64,000 nucleotides of DNA from Acidobacteriota bacterium (GCA_021793595.1 JAJYSL010000004.1:6684-70683); one strand, 5' to 3'; shown: positions 33,256 through 42,606, counted from the first letter of the stretch. The notes: generated by a model from the letters alone, not told the origin. Translations and numbers: made by a program.

Positions 33256-33263
33256 GGAGAAAC

Positions 33264-34673
33264 ATGGGACTCGCAGTAGCTGGTCTTGAAGTCAATCCTG
33301 CAATCATTGCGCCCCTTGATCGGGGCTTTCTTCCGGCTTCGCTGTTTTCGCGGAAGTACCGAGAATTGACAGCGGCATCGGGCGGTGTGCCGTTGCGTCT
33401 GGCGCTGGAGCGCGGCGGCGGCGAGATTTCAACCTTCGAGACTACGGTGGTTCCTCCCCATGCGGGTCGCCTGGAAGCCACGCTGCTATACGTCGAACGC
33501 ATCGTGAAAATGCTGCTTTGGCAGCGCGGCGGATGGAAGGTGTACGTTGGGGGTCCGGCCGAAATCGGCAATCATATCAAGCGGGTCTATTCGCCCACCG
33601 GCGTGCGCAAATTCGACTACGAGTTCATGGGCGATGTGTACGAGCACGCGTTTGAAGTCGTCGTTACCACAGCTGAGGCCGTTCCGGAAGCCAGGGAAAG
33701 CGCGGTGCCGCTGGGCCGCCACCTGGACGGCTGCCGTGTTGGATTCGATTTGGGCGCCAGCGACCGCAAGGCCAGCGCCGTCGTCAATGGCGAGACGGTG
33801 TTCAGCGAAGAAGTGGTTTGGGATCCGCGCAATCAATCGGACCCCGAGTATCACTACAACGGTGTGATGGACTCCATCAAGCGTGCGGCTTCGCATATGC
33901 CGCGTCTGGATGCCGTGGGGGGCAGCGCAGCGGGCATTGTGATCAACAACCGTGTGCGCGTCGGCTCGCTCTATCGCGGCGTCCCGAAGGACCAGTTCGA
34001 AAAAATCTCATCGCTGTTCGCGAGGATTCGCGAAGAGCTGGGCGTTCCCATGGAAGTAGTCAACGACGGCGAAGTGACCGCACTCGCGGGCTCCATGTCG
34101 CTGAAGGATAACCCGGTGCTCGGTATCGCGCTCGGGTCGAGCACGGCCGTCGGCTACGCAGACCACGCCGGCAACATCACCAGTTGGCTGAACGAACTGG
34201 CGTTCGCTCCAATCGATTACCGCGCCGACGGACCCATCGAAGAGTGGTCGGGTGACACCGGCTGCGGCGCTCAGTATTTCTCGCAGCAGGGTTCGAACCG
34301 CATCGCTTGCAGCGCCGGAATGGAATTTCCGCCGGATATGCCGCTGCCGGAGCGTCTGATTGTTCTGCAAAAGAAGATGGCCGCGGGCGATCCGCTGGCC
34401 AGGCAGGTGTACGAAACCATCGGCATCGCACTGGGCTACGCGGTTGCGCACTACGCCGATTTCTACGAACTGAAGCACGTGCTGATACTCGGCAGGGTGA
34501 CGACAGGACTGGGCGGCGAAGTCATTCTGAAACGGAGCCTGGAAGTACTGCGTGCGGACTTTCCGGAGCTTGCCTCCCGCATTTCCATCGCGCTGCCTGA
34601 CGAAGCCAATCGCCGCGTCGGACAATCCATCGCCGCCGCCAGTCTGCCCGCAATCCAAAGAAAGAAGGAATGA
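33264..34673 (+). CDS. ROK-family sugar kinase-like protein
   Basis: A 469-aa protein with an ideal AAGGAGA three to four bases before the ATG. The C-terminal two thirds hold an ASKHA/ROK-type core: GFDLGASDRKASAVV at about residue 160, GGSAAGIVINNRVRVGS, EVVNDGEVTALAGSM, and GIALGSSTAVGY. The N-terminal 150 residues are an extra region. The classic ROK zinc motif is not obvious, so the protein may be a divergent sugar kinase or a sugar-binding paralogue. It is encoded with the BadF-type GlcNAc kinase and opposite nagA, which points to amino-sugar metabolism. Confidence 0.78.
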   Translation: MGLAVAGLEVNPAIIAPLDRGFLPASLFSRKYRELTAASGGVPLRLALERGGGEISTFETTVVPPHAGRLEATLLYVERIVKMLLWQRGGWKVYVGGPAEIGNHIKRVYSPTGVRKFDYEFMGDVYEHAFEVVVTTAEAVPEARESAVPLGRHLDGCRVGFDLGASDRKASAVVNGETVFSEEVVWDPRNQSDPEYHYNGVMDSIKRAASHMPRLDAVGGSAAGIVINNRVRVGSLYRGVPKDQFEKISSLFARIREELGVPMEVVNDGEVTALAGSMSLKDNPVLGIALGSSTAVGYADHAGNITSWLNELAFAPIDYRADGPIEEWSGDTGCGAQYFSQQGSNRIACSAGMEFPPDMPLPERLIVLQKKMAAGDPLARQVYETIGIALGYAVAHYADFYELKHVLILGRVTTGLGGEVILKRSLEVLRADFPELASRISIALPDEANRRVGQSIAAASLPAIQRKKE

Positions 34674-34766
34674 GTGGGGAAGCCCGCGTTTTATGCGGAC
34701 CCAATCGGCACGACGAAAGTCGCGCCCTGACATAGAGCCTGGTCGTTCTGCGTCCTGCCCGGTGCT

Positions 34767-35939
34767 CTAACCGGAGAAGACCTGCCCGTTGAGAAGTAGG
34801 GTGCGGACCTCGCCGGTGGGCGTGAGCACTGTGATGTCGGCTTTGCGGCCCGGCGCAAGCTCCCCGTACGTTTCTCCGAAACCTGTCATGTGAGCGGGAT
34901 TAGTCGCGGCGTAATGAGCAGCGACGCCGTAGGAAGCATTGGTAAATTTCACGAAGTTGCGGACCGCGCGGTCCATGGTCAACACGCTGCCCGCCAATTT
35001 TCCTTCAAACATGCACTTCCCATTGGCCACGGTTACATCCATCGTGCCCAACTTGTAGACGCCGTCCGGCATTCCTGTAGCGGCGATGGCGTCGGTGACC
35101 AGAATGCCTCGGTCTGGAGTCTTGGCCTTGTGAAACAAGCGCACCAGCAGGGGATCGACGTGGATGCCGTCGCAGATCAATTCCGCGTAGAGATGGGGTT
35201 CGTCCAGCACCACACCCAGCAGACCGGGTTCGCGATGGTCGAGTGGCCGCATGGCATTGAAGGTGTGCGTGGCGCTGACAGCTCCCGCCGCGACGCCAGC
35301 CTCGGCTTCAGGAGTTGTCGCGTTGCTGTGTCCCAGGCTGACGCGAATGCCAAGACGAACTGCTTCCTGGATTAAGGCGACAGCTCCCGGCAACTCCGGC
35401 GCGACGGTCATCAGGACGACGTGGCCCCGAGACGCATCCCAGAAACGCTGCAGCAATTCGATTGACGGCGGCTGCAGGTATTCCGCCGGCTGCACGCCGC
35501 GTTTACTGTGGGATAAAAACGGGCCTTCCAGATGGATGCCGAGAGGTTTCGCGCTGGAGAAATTGCCAGATCCTGTGTTGGCTCGCTCGATCTGCTGCGC
35601 CATGCCTTCCAGCGCGTGCAGCGTCATGTCAATGGGAGCCGTTACAGTGGTTGGCAAGTAGGCAGCGACGCCGCGGGTGGCCAGGAATTTTCCGATGGCA
35701 TCGAACGCCTCGTCGGTGCCCTCCATCGCATTGTGCCCCATCGCCCCGTGAATGTGGACGTCGAAATATCCCGGAACCAGCGTGGCGTCAGGAAAGTCGA
35801 GATGTTGCGCCCCCTGCGGTACCGCAAGCGCGCCGCGCGACTCAATGCTGGTAATCAGACCATCTTCGATGGTCACCTGGGGTGCGTCAATTTCTGTCAG
35901 CGGAGTCAGCAACTTCGCTGCTGTCAATACTGTGGTCAC
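34767..35939 (-). CDS. nagA: N-acetylglucosamine-6-phosphate deacetylase
   Basis: A 390-aa amidohydrolase that removes acetate from GlcNAc-6-P to give GlcN-6-P, in the cytoplasm. Family motifs: GYFDVHIHG near residue 60, LGIHLEGPFL with the metal-binding Glu, VSLGHSNAT and ATHTFNAMRPL with metal-binding histidines, and VTDAIAATG with the catalytic Asp. I use the GTG at 35939, with AAGGTGG upstream, because the product then starts VTTVLTAAKLLTP like typical NagA; the frame is open to 35990. It converges with the kinase pair, and the three genes form an amino-sugar salvage locus. Confidence 0.93.
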   Translation of the reverse strand: MTTVLTAAKLLTPLTEIDAPQVTIEDGLITSIESRGALAVPQGAQHLDFPDATLVPGYFDVHIHGAMGHNAMEGTDEAFDAIGKFLATRGVAAYLPTTVTAPIDMTLHALEGMAQQIERANTGSGNFSSAKPLGIHLEGPFLSHSKRGVQPAEYLQPPSIELLQRFWDASRGHVVLMTVAPELPGAVALIQEAVRLGIRVSLGHSNATTPEAEAGVAAGAVSATHTFNAMRPLDHREPGLLGVVLDEPHLYAELICDGIHVDPLLVRLFHKAKTPDRGILVTDAIAATGMPDGVYKLGTMDVTVANGKCMFEGKLAGSVLTMDRAVRNFVKFTNASYGVAAHYAATNPAHMTGFGETYGELAPGRKADITVLTPTGEVRTLLLNGQVFSG

Positions 35940-36265
35940 AATTGCCACCTTTCTGATGAAACTTTTTGCTTGCGACAAGCATGCGAGCAATTTGAACCGA
36001 CGACTTTCGTCGATTCCCCTATCACCCAGAAATTTCCATGTACATACTTAAAGATATCAAGCATAGAAGGGACGCGCAGGACGCAACCTGCAGGGTTGCA
36101 CCGGGCGCGGCTTCAATTTTTCACTTCAGGCCGTATCTCGGGCCTCTCCGTCACGTCGCCTTCTACCTGTGGCTAAAGTACAGCGGGCCGAAGTGTTGTA
36201 GCATCAAATCAAATTCGGACACACAATGAACGCAGCATAACGTGGAGCTATTGGAGCCCGCAGGA
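35940..36265. other. Divergent promoter region nagA / HAD-UbiA gene
   Basis: About 325 bp between divergent genes. It should carry both promoters. No consensus promoter, operator or RNA gene stood out, and no coding frame is convincing. Confidence 0.45.
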
Positions 36266-37810
36266 ATGACCGCAGAAGGTCGAGCAAAACCCAGCGCCGA
36301 TGGCGCGTCGATGTCCGCCGAAGCCGGTGGTCCACCGATCGCGACTGGCACAGTTTTTAGTGATGGCGATGCCTCCCAAAGAATATCGCTGACAATGCTG
36401 CCTCTCTGCGTCGATCTGGATGGGACCCTGGTCAAGTCGGACACCCTCGCGGATTCTCTCTGCGTGCTGGCTCGAAACCATCCATGGGAATTGTTGCGCC
36501 TGCCCAGATGGCTGGTGGCTGGGAAGGCCCGATTCAAGCGGGAAGTATCGACCCGCGCACCGCTCGATGCCGCGCATCTTCCTTATAACGAGGCTTTGAT
36601 CGTCTACCTGCGAGAGCAGTCCGCTCTCGGGCGTCCGCTCTATCTTTCCACCGGCGCGGATCAGCATTTGGCAAACGAAGTGGCGCGGCACCTTGCCCTG
36701 TTTGACGGCGTGTTCTCAAGCGACGGCGTCACCAATCTGACGGGTGGAGCGAAGTTGCGTCTGCTGGAATCGCGCTTCGGTCACGGCGGTTTCGCGTACG
36801 TCGGCAACAGTCGGAAAGATCTGCCGTTACTCGGTGCATCGAAAGGCGCGATGCTCGCCAACCCCACCGTGGGATTGCAGAGTCTGCTGCAGCGCAAGAA
36901 AATTCCCGTGCAGCGGGTCTTTCAAGATCGCGCCTCCGGAATCCGATCTATCTGGCGCGCTTTGCGGGTGCATCAGTGGGCCAAGAATGTATTGATCTTT
37001 TTGCCGCTGATCCTGGCCCATGCGTTGAACATGAGCGTGCTGCTGCAATCGGCGCTGGCATTTCTCAGCTTCAGTCTGGTTGCTTCCAGTACCTACATCG
37101 TGAATGACGTTCTCGATCTTACAGCCGATCGGATCCATCCCCGCAAGCGCCGGCGGCCGTTCGCGGCCGGAGATCTTTCTGTGATTGCAGGCATCTGCGT
37201 GGCGGTTCTTCTGTTCGCCGCCGGGGTGGCAATCTCGCTGCCGATGGCATACCGATTCACATTGTGGTTGCTTGTCTACTGTGTCGTCACCCTCGCCTAC
37301 TCCCTCTATTTCAAACGCGTTGTGATTGTCGATGTCATCATCCTTTCCGCGCTGTACACGCTGCGCATCCTGGCCGGCGCGGCTGCGGCAAGGGTTCCCA
37401 TCTCCGATTGGCTGGCGGGATTTTCCATCTTTTTCTTTTTCAGCCTGGCCTTGGTCAAACGCTTTAGCGAGTTGGAAAATCTTCGCGCCCGGGGCGTCGC
37501 TCCCAGCAATGGCCGCGGCTACCTGGTGCACGACATGGAGCAGTTGCGGGCCTTTGGCACGGGCAGCGCCTTTGCCTCCATCGTTGTCTTCACCCTCTAC
37601 ATCAACAATCCGGATGTGCGCAATCTCTACCATCATCCGCAGCGTTTATGGCTGCTGACGCCGCTGCTGATCTGGTGGATGAGCCGCGTCTGGCTGCGCG
37701 CATCGCGAGGACAAATGCATGAAGATCCCGTGATTTTCGCGTTGACAGACCGAGCCAGTTTGCTGGCAGGTGTGGCGATTTTCTTGATTGCCCTCTCCGC
37801 TTCGATATAA
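36266..37810 (+). CDS. HAD phosphatase-UbiA prenyltransferase fusion
   Basis: About 514 aa. A HAD-type hydrolase domain comes first (LCVDLDGTLVKSD at about residue 47, a second acidic site in YVGNSRKDLPLLG near 175). A UbiA prenyltransferase with about nine membrane helices begins near 225 and carries the polyprenyl-diphosphate-binding motif NDVLDLTADRIHPRKRRRPFAAG. Similar UbiA proteins make polyprenyl-phospho-5-phosphoribose from PRPP, and the fused HAD domain could remove the 5-phosphate (inference). The ATG at 36266 has GGAG nine bases upstream. GTG 36242 and ATG 36395 are alternatives. It is the first gene of an operon with DprE1- and DprE2-like genes. Confidence 0.88.
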   Translation: MTAEGRAKPSADGASMSAEAGGPPIATGTVFSDGDASQRISLTMLPLCVDLDGTLVKSDTLADSLCVLARNHPWELLRLPRWLVAGKARFKREVSTRAPLDAAHLPYNEALIVYLREQSALGRPLYLSTGADQHLANEVARHLALFDGVFSSDGVTNLTGGAKLRLLESRFGHGGFAYVGNSRKDLPLLGASKGAMLANPTVGLQSLLQRKKIPVQRVFQDRASGIRSIWRALRVHQWAKNVLIFLPLILAHALNMSVLLQSALAFLSFSLVASSTYIVNDVLDLTADRIHPRKRRRPFAAGDLSVIAGICVAVLLFAAGVAISLPMAYRFTLWLLVYCVVTLAYSLYFKRVVIVDVIILSALYTLRILAGAAAARVPISDWLAGFSIFFFFSLALVKRFSELENLRARGVAPSNGRGYLVHDMEQLRAFGTGSAFASIVVFTLYINNPDVRNLYHHPQRLWLLTPLLIWWMSRVWLRASRGQMHEDPVIFALTDRASLLAGVAIFLIALSASI

Positions 37811-37819
37811 CTGGAGACA

Positions 37820-39142
37820 ATGACAATGCCATCGAAAGCGCCGGTGTTTGAATCCTGGGGTCGCTATCCCAAGTTGGATGTTCGCGTCGAACCGCTGTTC
37901 TGGACCGATGATTATCCTCGGGGAACGCGTCTTCCTCCCTCCGTCCTGGCCGTGGGGATGGGCCGCAGCTACGGCGACGTCGGCCTGCTGGAAGGCGGCA
38001 CCATGCTTTCTACACGCGGGCTTGATCGCTTTCTTCACTTTGAGGCGGCCACCGGCCTGTTGCGCTGTGAAAGCGGCGTGACCCTCGATCAGATTCTGCA
38101 ATTCTCAGTTCCGCGCGGCTGGTTCCTGCCCGTCACTCCCGGCACGAAATATGTCAGCGTCGGCGGCGCGATTGCCAATGACGTGCACGGTAAGAATCAT
38201 CATGTCGCAGCCTCTTTCGGCAATCATGTGCCGCGGTTTGAGCTGGTTCGCTCCGACGGTTCCAAGTCGATTTGCTCCGTGGATGAAAACCCTGAGATGT
38301 ATCACGCCACCATCGGCGGCATGGGTCTGACCGGTTTGATTACCTGGGCGGAAGTACAGTTGCGGCCCATCGCGTCACGCAAGATTCGCTACACGGCCAT
38401 CAAGTTCAGCGGCATCGACGAATTTCTTTCCATCTCCAGCAGCAGCCGGTCGGAGTGTACGATGGCGTGGATCGACTGCATCTCCCAGGGTCGCGCCTTT
38501 GCTCGCGGCATTTACATGCAGGGAGATTATTCCGAAGTGATGGAGCCGAAGAAAGCCTCGTCCAAGCCGCGGCTTGCGGTACCGTTCGATTTTCCGTCGT
38601 GGGCGTTGAATCGCACCTCCATGCGACTGTTCAACGAGCTGTACTATCGCAAGCAACTGCGGCGGCAAGTGACCGGGCTCGTCGACTACGAACCATTTTT
38701 CTACCCGCTCGATAGCGTACTTCACTGGAATCGCATCTACGGCAAGCGCGGTTTCCTGCAGTTTCAGTGTGTCATTCCCTGGCGCTATGGAAGGGATGGA
38801 ATTATCGCAATTCTCGAAACCATAGCCGAGTCCGGCATGGCATCGTTCCTGGCCGTGTTGAAGGTGATGGGAGAGATGCCCTCTGTGGGATTGATGTCAT
38901 TCCCGCAGCCAGGCATCACCCTGGCGCTCGATATTGCGTTGAAGCCCGAAGTGACCTTCCCGTTATTCGAGCGGCTCGGGGAGATGACGCGAGAACTGGG
39001 GGGCCGTCTCTATCCAGCGAAGGATGCATGTATGACCGGACATCAATTTCGCTCGTTCTATCCGCAATGGCAGCAATTCGAGCAATACCGGGACCCGGCA
39101 TTTACCTCGGCGTTCTGGGAGCGGGTGACAGCCGATGCGTAG
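37820..39142 (+). CDS. DprE1-like FAD-binding oxidase
   Basis: A 440-aa protein of the VAO/FAD type. FAD-binding segments: AVGMGRSYGD near residue 45, TPGTKYVSVGGAIANDVHGKNHH at about 106-128, and FGNHV, all hallmarks of decaprenylphosphoryl-ribose 2'-oxidase DprE1. The C-terminal substrate domain ends GGRLYPAKDACMT...YP. It would oxidise polyprenyl-phospho-ribose to the 2'-keto form. The residue equivalent to the mycobacterial Cys387 (from remembered sequence) is Ala here, in SFPQPGITLALDI. It begins ten bases after the UbiA gene with TGGAG upstream and overlaps the following reductase gene by eight bases. Confidence 0.87.
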   Translation: MTMPSKAPVFESWGRYPKLDVRVEPLFWTDDYPRGTRLPPSVLAVGMGRSYGDVGLLEGGTMLSTRGLDRFLHFEAATGLLRCESGVTLDQILQFSVPRGWFLPVTPGTKYVSVGGAIANDVHGKNHHVAASFGNHVPRFELVRSDGSKSICSVDENPEMYHATIGGMGLTGLITWAEVQLRPIASRKIRYTAIKFSGIDEFLSISSSSRSECTMAWIDCISQGRAFARGIYMQGDYSEVMEPKKASSKPRLAVPFDFPSWALNRTSMRLFNELYYRKQLRRQVTGLVDYEPFFYPLDSVLHWNRIYGKRGFLQFQCVIPWRYGRDGIIAILETIAESGMASFLAVLKVMGEMPSVGLMSFPQPGITLALDIALKPEVTFPLFERLGEMTRELGGRLYPAKDACMTGHQFRSFYPQWQQFEQYRDPAFTSAFWERVTADA

Positions 39143-39953
39143 ACGCCGCAGCCAAATGGAAAGCCTGGAAGAAACGCCAGGTCAGCGACAGAACAGGCCC
39201 AGGAAGCAGCCGCTGCCGAAGACCATCCTTGTGCTGGGCGCGACGTCGGCAATTGCGCAGGCCTGGATGCGCCTGTTGGCGCCGCAGGGAGTCAGTTTTT
39301 TTCTTGTTGCGCGCAACCCCATCCATCTGGACTCCGTGGCGAAAGACCTGGCCACGCGTGGAGCCACCGCGGTCTACATGGAGACAGCAGATTTGGACGA
39401 CACCGCAGGCCATGTTGGCCTGCTGGAACGCGCGGCCGCCGCACTCGGGAATCTGGATTGCGCGTTCATTGCTCATGGCGTGCTCGGCGATCAGGCCGCG
39501 GGTGAGCGGGATTTTGTCGTCGCCTCGGCCAGCCTGCAAACCAATTTTCTGTCCACCGTGTCGTTGGTGACGTGGCTGGCTAACTATTTTGCCGCGCAGT
39601 TTCATGGCCGGCTGGTGGTCATCTCGTCAGTCGCGGGAGATCGCGGCCGTAAGAGCAATTACATCTATGGCGCAGCCAAGGCCGGCCTGAATGCGTTTTT
39701 GGATGGTGTTCGCAACCGGCTGGATCGTGAAGGCGTTCAGGTGTTGACGGTTCGTCCCGGATTTGTCGCGACGCCGATGACCGCGCACCTGCCTCAGGGG
39801 CCGCTGTTTGCTACGCCGGACGCTGTTGCGCAGGACATCTTGCACGCGATTGAGCATCGCCGGGACGTCCTGTACACGCCATGGTTCTGGCGGTGGATTA
39901 TGGCGCTCATTCGCGTCATTCCCGAATGGAAATTCAAAAAAATGGATTTGTAG
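39135..39953 (+). CDS. DprE2-like short-chain dehydrogenase/reductase
   Basis: A 272-aa SDR. A basic N-terminal tail precedes the NAD(P)-binding motif ILVLGATSAIAQ near residue 31. The catalytic Ser lies in VVISSVAGDRGR and the catalytic pair in NYIYGAAKAG (Y-x3-K). The SSVAGDRGRKSNY segment is typical of DprE2-type reductases, which reduce 2'-keto-erythro-pentofuranose to arabinose on the polyprenyl carrier. The ATG overlaps the DprE1-like stop (ATGCGTAG), so translation is coupled. An internal ATG at 39156 is possible. With the upstream two genes it makes a complete predicted ribose-to-arabinose epimerase pathway. Confidence 0.88.
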   Translation: MRRRRSQMESLEETPGQRQNRPRKQPLPKTILVLGATSAIAQAWMRLLAPQGVSFFLVARNPIHLDSVAKDLATRGATAVYMETADLDDTAGHVGLLERAAAALGNLDCAFIAHGVLGDQAAGERDFVVASASLQTNFLSTVSLVTWLANYFAAQFHGRLVVISSVAGDRGRKSNYIYGAAKAGLNAFLDGVRNRLDREGVQVLTVRPGFVATPMTAHLPQGPLFATPDAVAQDILHAIEHRRDVLYTPWFWRWIMALIRVIPEWKFKKMDL

Positions 39954-40057
39954 CTCCCTCCCTATCCCGTTCCGCTGCAACGAATCACTGCCGGGAACCA
40001 ATTTGGCCGCGCAGCCGTATCATCTAGATAGCGAACGGCCAGGAAGCGAGATCACGC

Positions 40058-41284
40058 ATGGGATTCCGGGAGTCACTGAAAATCGCGCTGCAGTCGTTAT
40101 GGGCGAATAAAATGCGCTCCATTCTGACGCTGATTGGCGTGGTCATCGGGGTCGCTTCCGTCATCATGATTGTCACCATGATCAATGGTGTGAACACGTA
40201 TGTCGCGACCAAGGTCTACGGCTACGGAGCCGACGTGTTCACGGCCAGTCAGATGCCGCAAGTGATCATGAGCAGCGAGCAGTACCTGAAATACCAGAAG
40301 CGGAAAATCTTGCGCATGGACGACTACGAAGCCGTCAAAAATGAATGCACGGACTGCACCGCGGTGGGCGCGGAAATTTCAAAAACTGGCAATGTCGTCT
40401 CGCAGCATCAGTCGGCTACAAACGTCAGTATTCGCGGATGGACCACGGACATGCTGACGATGTACAACTTCAACATCGCGGAGGGCCGATCCTTTACTCC
40501 GACGGAAATAGAACATGACGCCAAGGTAGCCGTGGTCGGCTATGACATCGTCGACAATGTGCTGGGCATTGGCGATCCCATCGGAAAAGAAATACGAGTG
40601 GACGGAGTCGTGTATCGGGTCATCGGTGTCGTCGAGCGCCAGGGAAGTACGCTGGGCCAAAGCCAGGACAACTTTGTCGGCATTCCGATTTCGAGCTACC
40701 AGGCTGTATACGGTACCAACGACTCTGTCACCATTTATGGCAAGGCGGGCGGCGTTGACGAAAAATTGGAACGGGCCTCCGACCAAGTGCGGGCGATTCT
40801 GCGCGCCAAGCGGCATGATGCTCCGGGCCAGGATGACAGCTTCAGCATTGATACCAACGCCAGCTTTGTCGGCCTGTTCAAGAGCTTCACCCAGAGCTTC
40901 TTCGGCGTCGCCATTGGAATCGCGACCATTTCCCTGGTCATCGGCGGCATTGTCATCATGAACATCATGCTGGTTTCTGTCACGGAGCGGACGCGGGAAA
41001 TTGGCGTGCGCAAAGCGCTGGGGGCGCGCCGCAGCGATCTGATGATGCAGTTCCTGATCGAGTCCGCCGCCATGGCGCTGGTGGGAGGATTCATTGGCGT
41101 CATTGGGGGAATCACTATCGCTAAATTGGTTACGGTCATGATCGGGTTCCCCACCACCATTGCCCTGTGGTCGGTGCTGGTCAGCTTGCTGCTGGCCACC
41201 TCCGTTGGAATCTTTTTCGGTGTCTATCCTGCGCGCAAGGCCGCCATGCTCGATCCCATCGTTGCCCTGAGGTCGGAGCTGTGA
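40058..41284 (+). CDS. MacB/FtsX-type ABC transporter permease
   Basis: A 408-aa permease with the MacB layout: one N-terminal helix (SILTLIGVVIGVASVIMIV), a periplasmic MacB-PCD-like domain (about 50-270), and three C-terminal helices. The cytosolic loop VSVTERTREIGVRKALGARRSDLMMQFLIE between the second and third is the family signature for contact with the ATPase. No ATPase or membrane-fusion gene is adjacent. It overlaps the following paralogous permease by four bases. Confidence 0.9.
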   Translation: MGFRESLKIALQSLWANKMRSILTLIGVVIGVASVIMIVTMINGVNTYVATKVYGYGADVFTASQMPQVIMSSEQYLKYQKRKILRMDDYEAVKNECTDCTAVGAEISKTGNVVSQHQSATNVSIRGWTTDMLTMYNFNIAEGRSFTPTEIEHDAKVAVVGYDIVDNVLGIGDPIGKEIRVDGVVYRVIGVVERQGSTLGQSQDNFVGIPISSYQAVYGTNDSVTIYGKAGGVDEKLERASDQVRAILRAKRHDAPGQDDSFSIDTNASFVGLFKSFTQSFFGVAIGIATISLVIGGIVIMNIMLVSVTERTREIGVRKALGARRSDLMMQFLIESAAMALVGGFIGVIGGITIAKLVTVMIGFPTTIALWSVLVSLLLATSVGIFFGVYPARKAAMLDPIVALRSEL

Positions 41285-42549
41285 GGAGATTTTTGCGTTC
41301 CAGCCGGTCCCTTGAGTCCATGCGAATGGCGATGGAAACACTGCGCACCAATAAAATGCGCTCCGGCCTCACCATTCTTGGGATTGTGATTGGCGTAACC
41401 ACGGTGATCGCGCTTTCGTCCTTTATCAACGGGTTGAATCAGAACGTCGAAAATCTCGTCTCCTCCTTCGGGACGAATGTTTATTGGGTGTTTCGTTTCC
41501 CGGTGATCAACGTGCGCCCGACCGCGGAAATGCTGGCTCGCAAGCAGCTGACCATGGATGACGTGGAGGCGCTGGCCAAGCAGCCCCACATTGTCGCTGT
41601 ATCACCGCAACTGCGCTATCAGAACTTCGACCTTGGTTTCGGCAATGTCGCCGTAAAATACAAGGGGCGCAGCGTGCAGCACACCATCCTCGAAGGAGAT
41701 ACCGTCGCCGAGCCGGAAGTGGATACCGTGAATATTCCGGTGGGGCGATTTTTCTCGCTGTACGAGCAAGAAAAACATTCTGACGTGGTGGTTCTGGGTC
41801 ACGATACCGCGGATGAACTATTCCGCGGCGAAGATCCCTTGGGCAAGGAAGTGGAAATTGGAGGCGACCTGTTTCGCGTGATCGGGGTGATGGAAAAGCG
41901 CAAGACCGCGTTTGGCGGCGGCAAGAATCCGGAAGATAATGCTGCTTATTTCCCCGTTGGAACATTCCACAAGATCCACCCGGAAATCCTCGATTACTGG
42001 ATTTCTGTAAAGTACGATGATCCAGCCAACAAGCAGCTGGTGTACGACGAGATTGAGCAGACGCTTCGGATCCAGCGCAAAGTTCGCTTCAATCAACCGG
42101 ACAATTTTGCCATTTTCGCACCGGATGCCATCACCCGAATCTGGAATCAGCTGACCGGCGGCATCTTCATCTTTATGATCGGGGTTGCCAGCGTTGGACT
42201 GATGGTAGGGGGCGTCGGCGTGATGAACATCATGCTGGTTTCTGTTACCGAACGCACCCGCGAAATTGGCGTTCGCAAGGCGATTGGAGCCACCAAGCGC
42301 ACCATTCTGCTGCAGTTCACGATTGAGGCGATCACACTGTGCGCTGTAGGCGGTTTCATCGGTGTGATCGTCGGAGCTGCGCTGACTCTGGCGGTGCGGC
42401 TAATCTTTCCTACCATTCCGGCCTTTGTTTCCACCTTCTGGGCCATCACCGGCTTTAGCGTTTCATGCGCCATTGGCCTGATTTTCGGCATTTACCCGGC
42501 ATGGAAAGCAGCCAACCTCGATCCCATCGACGCGCTGCGCTACGAGTGA
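41281..42549 (+). CDS. MacB/FtsX-type ABC transporter permease (paralogue)
   Basis: A 422-aa paralogue of the previous gene, beginning at a GTG inside its stop codon (GTGA), with GAGG upstream. It has the same layout: the N-terminal ETLRTNKMRSGLTILGIVIGVTTVI helix, a periplasmic domain, and three C-terminal helices with VSVTERTREIGVRKAIGATKRTILLQF. An in-frame ATG at 41320 is an alternative start. The pair may form a heterodimeric permease that borrows an ATPase encoded elsewhere; the substrate is unknown. Confidence 0.9.
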   Translation: MRRFLRSSRSLESMRMAMETLRTNKMRSGLTILGIVIGVTTVIALSSFINGLNQNVENLVSSFGTNVYWVFRFPVINVRPTAEMLARKQLTMDDVEALAKQPHIVAVSPQLRYQNFDLGFGNVAVKYKGRSVQHTILEGDTVAEPEVDTVNIPVGRFFSLYEQEKHSDVVVLGHDTADELFRGEDPLGKEVEIGGDLFRVIGVMEKRKTAFGGGKNPEDNAAYFPVGTFHKIHPEILDYWISVKYDDPANKQLVYDEIEQTLRIQRKVRFNQPDNFAIFAPDAITRIWNQLTGGIFIFMIGVASVGLMVGGVGVMNIMLVSVTERTREIGVRKAIGATKRTILLQFTIEAITLCAVGGFIGVIVGAALTLAVRLIFPTIPAFVSTFWAITGFSVSCAIGLIFGIYPAWKAANLDPIDALRYE

Positions 42550-42606
42550 CGGTCGCGCCATCGATAACGCGGGCTGGAATCTGAGCGACAATACTCGCAG
42601 CCACTC

